From a bacterium (Candidatus Gribaldobacteria) CG10_big_fil_rev_8_21_14_0_10_41_12 (GTDB taxonomy: Bacteria; Patescibacteriota; Minisyncoccia; Minisyncoccales; CG1-02-41-26): DNA of 10,041 bases. This document shows positions 6,549 through 10,041 of this stretch, piece by piece. The notes under the pieces are model-generated. The model had not been told where the DNA came from. It saw only the letters and a list, made by a program, of their open reading frames with translations, and ran no database searches. Positions within the stretch are counted from its first letter, which is position 1. Each line of letters opens with the position of its first letter. Position numbers and translations under genes: made by a program. The DNA lies in assembly GCA_002773545.1 (NCBI GenBank), contig PFAV01000016.1, forward strand, positions 1 to 10,041, in the 5' to 3' direction.

Positions 6549-7727
6549 TTAATGTAGTTGCAGTTTTAAGTCGTTGAAGATATTCATATAGGCAATATAG
6601 CCGTCGTAGGGCGATTCGTAGGGGCTGAAGTATTTATGCACATCCCCGTCAGCAAACCATTTAACGCACATATAATAAAAATGATCCGAGGTTTGCAGCT
6701 TGCGCCAAGTGTCTAACAGTTTTTTGTTTTTGGTTTTTTTAATCTTGCTTTCTAAAGAGTAAATATTTTCTATAGCGGTTTTTTGCATTTTGTTGCCTAA
6801 CCAGGCGGAAAGGTCTCTTTCGGTGTCAGCCCAAGTAACAATGTTAGGAAAATCAAGCTCGGCCTTGGGCTTGTATAATTTTATCACTTCTGCGGGATTT
6901 TGAAAATTGTTCTCGGGATATTTTAAGATTTCATTGGGCAGGTTTTTCAAAAATTCAAAAATGCCGGTTTCAGCCCACTGGTGTTCGCCAAAGGTTTCAT
7001 AGTCCATAAATAAATTTATTATTTCCCCATTACCCTCGCTGCCCCTAATCCAAGCGGCAAATTTTTCAGCGGTTAGCGGCCAGTCCGCCCAATCGCGGCA
7101 GGAAAAACGAAACGAGATATTGTCACTTAGCTTATAGTTTCGTAGTAATAACTTGGTTTGTCCACCATCTTTGGCTTGATAAACGAAATTAGGGCTTCGC
7201 CAACCCAAGATATAATCAGCCCCTTCCCCTAATATGCCTTTATAGCCCATTTCTCCGACTTGTTTAGCCATTTGGTTGTTGAGCATTAGCTCGGTGTTGC
7301 GGAAAACTTTGGGTTGAAGATTAAAAAGTTTTTTAATTTTGCGGTTGTGTAAAGCTACCTGCGCTTTGAATTCTTCAGCTGAATAAAGATAAGCCAAGGA
7401 ATGATGATATGTTTCCCCTAAAATTTCGCAGCAACCAGTAGCTGTTAATTTCTGAAAACCCTCAATAACTTCGGGAAATGATTCTTCTAATTGTTCCAAC
7501 AAAACGCCGGATAAACCAAAGGCCACTTTGAATTTTCCTCGGTGTTGGCGGATAAGTTGCAAGAGCAGTTTATTGGTGGGCAAATAGCTTTTGCGGACAA
7601 TCCGTTCTAAATAACTTTTATTGGCCGAAGTGTCAAAATATTCTTGATTTTGGCCAATATCAAAAACCGAGAAGTTTTTCAAACGAAACGGCTGATGGGT
7701 TTGTAGGTAAAGGCAAACTGATGGCAT
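6549..7727 (-). CDS. GH57 family alpha-glucanase (alpha-amylase / 4-alpha-glucanotransferase type)
   Basis: A retaining glycoside hydrolase that cleaves or transfers alpha-1,4-glucan chains. The five conserved GH57 regions can be followed. Region 1 is HQPFR (11-15) right after a short beta-strand. Region 2 is GCCEILGETYHH (98-109). Region 3 is VFRNTELMLNN (141-151), with E146 as the expected nucleophile. Region 4 is MDYETFGEHQW (241-251), with D242 as the expected acid/base. Region 5 is VTWADTERDLSAWLGN (297-312). At 392 residues it resembles the compact archaeal enzymes (Methanocaldococcus MJ1611 type, from memory) and lacks the C-terminal extension of GH57 branching enzymes (usually over 500 residues), so branching activity is less likely. 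No signal peptide: it is cytosolic and acts on stored glucan. It lies 51 nt after GT4 and 33 nt before the small gene, inside the putative operon. No Shine-Dalgarno precedes the ATG. Hydrolysis versus transfer cannot be settled from sequence. Confidence 0.92.
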   Translation of the reverse strand: MPSVCLYLQTHQPFRLKNFSVFDIGQNQEYFDTSANKSYLERIVRKSYLPTNKLLLQLIRQHRGKFKVAFGLSGVLLEQLEESFPEVIEGFQKLTATGCCEILGETYHHSLAYLYSAEEFKAQVALHNRKIKKLFNLQPKVFRNTELMLNNQMAKQVGEMGYKGILGEGADYILGWRSPNFVYQAKDGGQTKLLLRNYKLSDNISFRFSCRDWADWPLTAEKFAAWIRGSEGNGEIINLFMDYETFGEHQWAETGIFEFLKNLPNEILKYPENNFQNPAEVIKLYKPKAELDFPNIVTWADTERDLSAWLGNKMQKTAIENIYSLESKIKKTKNKKLLDTWRKLQTSDHFYYMCVKWFADGDVHKYFSPYESPYDGYIAYMNIFNDLKLQLH

Positions 7728-7752
7728 AAGATGGATGAAACTCGGTTCACTC

Positions 7753-7782
7753 TTTGTAAGAAGTGAAATGAGTTCCTTTCAA
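7753..7782 (-). promoter_or_regulatory. Weak candidate promoter upstream of the GH57 gene
   Basis: On the minus strand TTGAAA (7777-7782) and TACAAA (7753-7758) are 18 nt apart and 25 nt ahead of the GH57 ATG. The matches to the sigma-70 consensus are 5/6 and 4/6. The -35 box overlaps the GT4 stop codon. An imperfect dyad (7746-7767) sits in the same gap. It could give extra internal initiation within the operon; chance is a serious alternative. Confidence 0.25.
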
Positions 7783-8969
7783 GCCAATACTTCGTTGTAA
7801 ATATTAAGACAAGTGGTAGCGGAGTTGTCCCAGGTGATGTTTTGGACTTCGGTTTGGCCGTTTTGCGACATTATTTGGCTTAAAATCGGATATTGTAAAA
7901 CCGCTAAAATTTTGGCGGCCATTTCGTTTATATCCCAAAAATCAACTTTGAGGCAGTTTTTGATTACCTCGGACACGCCTGATTGTTTGGAAATAATGGC
8001 TGGCGCGCCGTGGCTCAAGGCCTCCAAGGCGGTTAGGCCAAACGGCTCGGACACCGAAGGCATAACGAATAAATCAGCTAATTGATAAATTTTAGACAAG
8101 TTTTCATCGCGCAAAAAACCGGTAAAAATAACTTTATCAGCTATGCCCAAATCAATGGCTGAATTTATTAATTGGGCCTCCATATCGCCCGAGCCGGCCA
8201 TGACAAAATAAACATTAGGATTTTTTTCTAAAACTTTTTTGGCCGCCAGCAAGAAATAGTCAGGGCCTTTTTGCAGGGTAAGCCGTCCTAAAAATAAAAC
8301 GATTTGGAACTTTTTTTTGAGACCGCCCAAATTCAGCGAATTATGAAAGTCGCGGGCTGTTCTTTGGAAGTCCAGACCATTATAAACTATAGCTATTTTT
8401 TCTGGGTTGATACCATAATTATCAATCACTTTTTGTTTGGTAAAATTACTTACCGCGGCGATTTTGTCGGCTTTGCTAAAGCCCTCTTTTTCAATGGCAT
8501 AGACCTGCTCGTTAACATTGTGGCCGCCGGTGCGGTCAAATTCAGTGGCGTGAATGTGCGCTACTAATGGTTTACCTGAAATTTTTTTAGCCATAATGCC
8601 CGTTGGATAGCATAACCAATCGTGAGCGTGAATAATGTCAAACGATTCTCGCTTGGCTATTTCGCGAGCTAATAAGGCGTATCTTTTTACTTCGTCTACC
8701 AATCCTCGGCCAGCGAAAAGGCCTTGAGCTATTTTTCCATAAATATCAGGACTAAGGTAAGCGGCTTTTAATATTTTTTCAGCGTCAATTGGGTTTTCAT
8801 CAGCGAAAATCAAACGGCAAAAATCAGTTTGGCAGTTTATTTTTTTGGGCAAAACAAAAAGCACTTCAACGCCTTGTTTGGCCAAGGCCTTACTCAAACC
8901 ATAACAAGCCACCCCTAACCCGCCTGAATTAAAGGGCGGAAATTCCCAGCCAAACATTAAAACCTTCAT
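7779..8969 (-). CDS. GT4-family glycosyltransferase, glycogen-synthase-like
   Basis: A two-domain GT-B retaining glycosyltransferase, 396 residues from the chosen start. The N-terminal domain opens with MKVLMFGWEFPPFNSGGLG (1-19), whose NSGGLG is the donor-phosphate loop typical of glycogen-synthase-like GT4/GT5 enzymes. HAHDW (114-118) and HATEFDR (140-146) follow. The C-terminal domain has NG (197-198), LGRLTLQKGPDYF (227-239, with R229 and K234 for donor phosphates) and SEPFGLTALEA (307-317), whose E308 and E316 form the E-x7-E pair. The frame is open further up to an ATG at 9030-9032, but I reject that start. The extra 21 residues have no family counterpart and encode the TATAAT box at 8995-9000, and the protein begins naturally at MKVLMFGW. 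As the first gene of the GT4-GH57-small-GT3 cluster it probably acts on alpha-glucan, for example chain initiation, elongation or maltose-1-phosphate synthesis. A cell-surface glycan role cannot be excluded. Confidence 0.88.
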   Translation of the reverse strand: MKVLMFGWEFPPFNSGGLGVACYGLSKALAKQGVEVLFVLPKKINCQTDFCRLIFADENPIDAEKILKAAYLSPDIYGKIAQGLFAGRGLVDEVKRYALLAREIAKRESFDIIHAHDWLCYPTGIMAKKISGKPLVAHIHATEFDRTGGHNVNEQVYAIEKEGFSKADKIAAVSNFTKQKVIDNYGINPEKIAIVYNGLDFQRTARDFHNSLNLGGLKKKFQIVLFLGRLTLQKGPDYFLLAAKKVLEKNPNVYFVMAGSGDMEAQLINSAIDLGIADKVIFTGFLRDENLSKIYQLADLFVMPSVSEPFGLTALEALSHGAPAIISKQSGVSEVIKNCLKVDFWDINEMAAKILAVLQYPILSQIMSQNGQTEVQNITWDNSATTCLNIYNEVLA

Positions 8970-8994
8970 TTTTTCTGCTATTTTATGTTCATCT

Positions 8995-9023
8995 ATTATA
9001 CTGCTTTTCTCGCTTGTCAACAA
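8995..9023 (-). promoter_or_regulatory. Promoter of the GT4-led glycogen operon
   Basis: A perfect minus-strand TATAAT lies at 8995-9000, 25 nt upstream of the ATG at 8967-8969. A TTGTTG at 9018-9023 is 17 nt upstream of it (three consensus matches). A full TTGACA at 9015-9020 overlaps it but at a short 14-nt spacing. The predicted start near 8988 would leave a leader of about 20 nt. It sits just downstream of the palindrome that ends the ROK gene. Its position inside the longest ORF is the main reason for the shorter GT4 start. Confidence 0.6.
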
Positions 9024-9059
9024 AGGCAACAAGGGTGGATAACCCTTGAAATCAAAACT

Positions 9060-9095
9060 GTTGCAAGATATGAGCGATCGCTCATATCTTGCAAC
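9060..9095. repeat. 36-bp perfect palindrome after the ROK kinase gene
   Basis: Arms 9060-9077 and 9078-9095 are exact reverse complements with no spacer, centre GCGATCGC (9074-9081), the same centre as at 607-614. It begins 2 nt after the kinase stop. The minus strand continues AGTTTTGATTT, a broken U-rich stretch, so of the three perfect palindromes this is the best terminator candidate. It separates the kinase from the promoter of the GT4 operon. The flanking arm sequences are unrelated to the other two palindromes. Confidence 0.9.
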
Positions 9096-9097
9096 GG

Positions 9098-9877
9098 TTA
9101 GAATAGCAAGGCCGCTCCGATGGCGGAGGCGTTTTGGCCTAACTTGGCTAAAACTATTTTGGGCATTTGCGCTTTAGCCCAAAGCAAGTTTTTCTCAAGT
9201 AACCCGGTTCCTTGAAGTCGAAGTAACCGGGTTACTTCGACAGCGCCTTTGCCGCCTAAAATTATTATTTCTGGGTTAAAAATGTTAATTAAATTAGCTA
9301 AACCAATAGCATTTATTTTCTCTTGCTCTCTTGGTTTATTTTTGGTGGCTTGATATAACCTCTCCCATGATTTGCCCCTATCAATAATCATATGACCAAA
9401 CTCTCCTGCCCAGCCATCTTTCCCTTTAAGAATATAATCATAATTTCCCCAACTTTTAACTTTGCACTTTGAACTTTGAACTTTTATCGCTCCGCCAATA
9501 CCGGTGCCAAAAACCACCGCCAATATGTTATTATATCCCTTACCCGCTCCCAGCATGGCCTCGGCTCGCAAAAAGCAACGCGCATCATTGTCTATTTTAA
9601 CAATTTTATCAGGCCAAAGCTTTTTTAAGTTAAGTCCGTTTAATTGTGGCGCGTTGGGGCATTTAATAATTTGGCCAGTTGCCATATTAAAAATACCCGG
9701 CACGCCCAAACCGATTTTTTGCAAGTCATACTCCTCTACTATTGCTTTAAGATTGTCTTTGTTGGGATCGCCAGTAATTTGTTTTTGCTCAACAATTTTC
9801 TGACCGTCCCAAACAACTAAATTAACCTTTGACCCGCCAATATCCACCCCCAAAATATTTTCGTTTTTGATAGCCAT
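9098..9877 (-). CDS. ROK-family sugar kinase (glucokinase-like) with two repeat-derived insertions
   Basis: Likely phosphorylates glucose or a related hexose with ATP in the cytosol, feeding glucan-derived glucose into metabolism. The actin-like ATPase fold is shown by LGVDIGGSK (9-17, phosphate 1 loop), GVPGIF (58-63), IDNDAR (95-100, D98 the expected catalytic base), FGTGIGG (123-129, phosphate 2), GWAGEFGHM (155-163, with E159 and H162 sugar ligands) and IILGGKGA (205-212, adenosine region). The zinc motif C-x-C-G-x-x-G-C usual in ROK proteins after G-H is absent. At 259 residues the protein is shorter than the usual 290-320 or so. Two stretches look foreign: residues 132-142, from a 7-bp tandem repeat, and about 213-228, from a palindromic element; both are in frame. 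The gene is separated from the operon by a palindrome and has its own promoter. No Shine-Dalgarno is present. The substrate is inferred from context; some ROK proteins use other sugars. Confidence 0.88.
   Translation of the reverse strand: MAIKNENILGVDIGGSKVNLVVWDGQKIVEQKQITGDPNKDNLKAIVEEYDLQKIGLGVPGIFNMATGQIIKCPNAPQLNGLNLKKLWPDKIVKIDNDARCFLRAEAMLGAGKGYNNILAVVFGTGIGGAIKVQSSKCKVKSWGNYDYILKGKDGWAGEFGHMIIDRGKSWERLYQATKNKPREQEKINAIGLANLINIFNPEIIILGGKGAVEVTRLLRLQGTGLLEKNLLWAKAQMPKIVLAKLGQNASAIGAALLF
9195..9240. repeat. Two-copy palindromic element embedded in the ROK kinase gene
   Basis: Copy 1 (9195-9215) pairs TCAAGTAACC with GGTTCCTTGA, 10 bp with one mismatch around one central base. Copy 2 (9218-9240) is a perfect 11-bp dyad around G9229. 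The copies also pair with each other: 9197-9209 and 9225-9237 are a perfect 13-bp inverted repeat. The element is translated in frame as roughly VEVTRLLRLQGTGLL, between the IILGG strand and the last helix of the kinase, where family members have no such palindromic sequence. The inserted peptide is itself a rough duplicate (EVTRLLR / QGTGLLE). Confidence 0.85.
9451..9485. repeat. 7-bp tandem repeat, five copies, inside the ROK kinase gene
   Basis: Five consecutive heptamers on the plus strand: AACTTTT, AACTTTG, CACTTTG, AACTTTG, AACTTTT. Read on the coding strand they give KVQSSKCKVKSW (residues 132-143), placed between FGTGIGG and GWAGEFGHM, where ROK proteins normally have a short loop. 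Because 7 is not a multiple of 3, a change of one copy would shift the frame and inactivate the kinase. Confidence 0.85.
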
Positions 9878-9883
9878 TTCTTA

Positions 9884-9892
9884 ATTGTAGCA
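9884..9892 (-). promoter_or_regulatory. Extended -10 promoter of the ROK kinase, near the start codon
   Basis: The minus strand reads TGCTACAAT, an extended -10 (TGn plus TACAAT, 5/6 to TATAAT). Only 6 nt separate it from the ATG at 9875-9877. Transcription would start at or within a base or two of the A of ATG, giving a leaderless mRNA, which agrees with the missing Shine-Dalgarno. The -35 match is poor (TTGGCT with a 19-nt spacer), as allowed for extended -10 promoters. Confidence 0.5.
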
Positions 9893-9930
9893 TAAAATCT
9901 AAATTTTTAGCCAAACAAGCTGGCTTTAAT

Positions 9931-9960
9931 TTGACACTAACCAGCCAAAAGTGATAAAAT
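9931..9960 (+). promoter_or_regulatory. Divergent plus-strand sigma-70 promoter
   Basis: Perfect TTGACA at 9931-9936 and TAAAAT (5/6) at 9955-9960 with an 18-nt spacer. It points away from the ROK kinase, towards the right window edge. A start near 9967 is expected. It is the best full -35/-10 pair in the window and implies a divergently transcribed unit beyond 10041. Confidence 0.6.
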
Positions 9961-10041
9961 GAGATGGTTGCAAAACTATTTCGTAGCGAAATTTTAGATT
10001 TTCGAGCGAGGCGAGGAAGACGAGCAAAATGTTTTGAGGCC
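9961..10041 (+). other. Start of a divergent transcript: short Arg-rich ORF or structured leader, cut by the edge
   Basis: Directly after the plus-strand promoter an ATG at 9964-9966 opens a frame that runs to the window edge (26 codons, six Arg and two Lys, beginning MVAKLFRSEILDF). The ATG lies only 3 nt after the -10 box, at or ahead of the expected transcription start, so translation from it is doubtful. The stretch is purine-rich at 10003-10026 and has a small 6-bp hairpin (ATTTCG/CGAAAT around 9978-9992). It may instead be a structured leader RNA or an intergenic repeat. I do not recognise a gene. Confidence 0.35.

Noticed and set aside
7746..7767. Hairpin between GT4 and GH57
   Set aside because: The arms TTCAC-CTT / AAG-GTGAA pair only with bulges and have no U-tract; too weak to call.
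9451..9485. CRISPR-like array
   Set aside because: Units are 7 bp with no spacers, so it is a simple tandem repeat.

Overview
The window carries eight complete genes, all on the minus strand, so the transcription order runs from high to low coordinates: ROK-family sugar kinase, GT4 glycosyltransferase, GH57 glucanase, small 89-residue protein, GT3 (eukaryotic-type) glycogen synthase, glycogen debranching-type amylo-alpha-1,6-glucosidase, GlmS, and a GNAT acetyltransferase. Six of the eight fit a cytosolic alpha-glucan (glycogen) storage and turnover locus. GlmS ties in through fructose-6-phosphate and amino-sugar precursor supply. Nothing here looks like a phage, transposase, CRISPR array, tRNA or rRNA.

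The organism is probably a bacterium with a small, AT-leaning genome. My best guess is Candidate Phyla Radiation/Patescibacteria, Parcubacteria-like. This is inference from Lys- and Asn-rich proteins, the absence of Shine-Dalgarno sites, the locus content and the style of intergenic palindromes; no marker gene is present. TGA is used as a normal stop (end of the GT4 gene), so a code in which TGA encodes glycine is unlikely.

Layout. At the left edge (1-101) there may be the tail of a convergent plus-strand gene and a small hairpin. The GNAT gene, glmS and the debranching-enzyme gene follow, separated by short gaps (56 and 68 nt) that are each dominated by a long perfect palindrome. A 150-nt gap with a nested imperfect palindrome lies between the debranching enzyme and the glycogen synthase. 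GT3, the small gene, GH57 and GT4 are tightly spaced (2, 33 and 51 nt) and probably form one operon driven by a perfect TATAAT box upstream of GT4. That box implies a GT4 start at 8969, shorter than the longest ORF. The ROK kinase gene stands apart with its own extended -10 box lying almost on its start codon (a leaderless mRNA is likely), and a 36-bp perfect palindrome follows its stop. The right edge (9878-10041) holds a strong-looking divergent plus-strand promoter and the start of an unidentified purine-rich or arginine-coding stretch.

The least expected features are repeats rather than genes: (i) loop-less perfect palindromes of 30, 50 and 36 bp placed 2-12 nt after stop codons, without the U-tract of an ordinary terminator; (ii) a two-copy palindromic element inserted in frame inside the ROK kinase gene, resembling in concept the Rickettsia palindromic elements; (iii) a 5 x 7-bp tandem repeat also inside that gene. 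The GT3 glycogen synthase appears to keep the basic helix that in yeast and animals binds glucose-6-phosphate.
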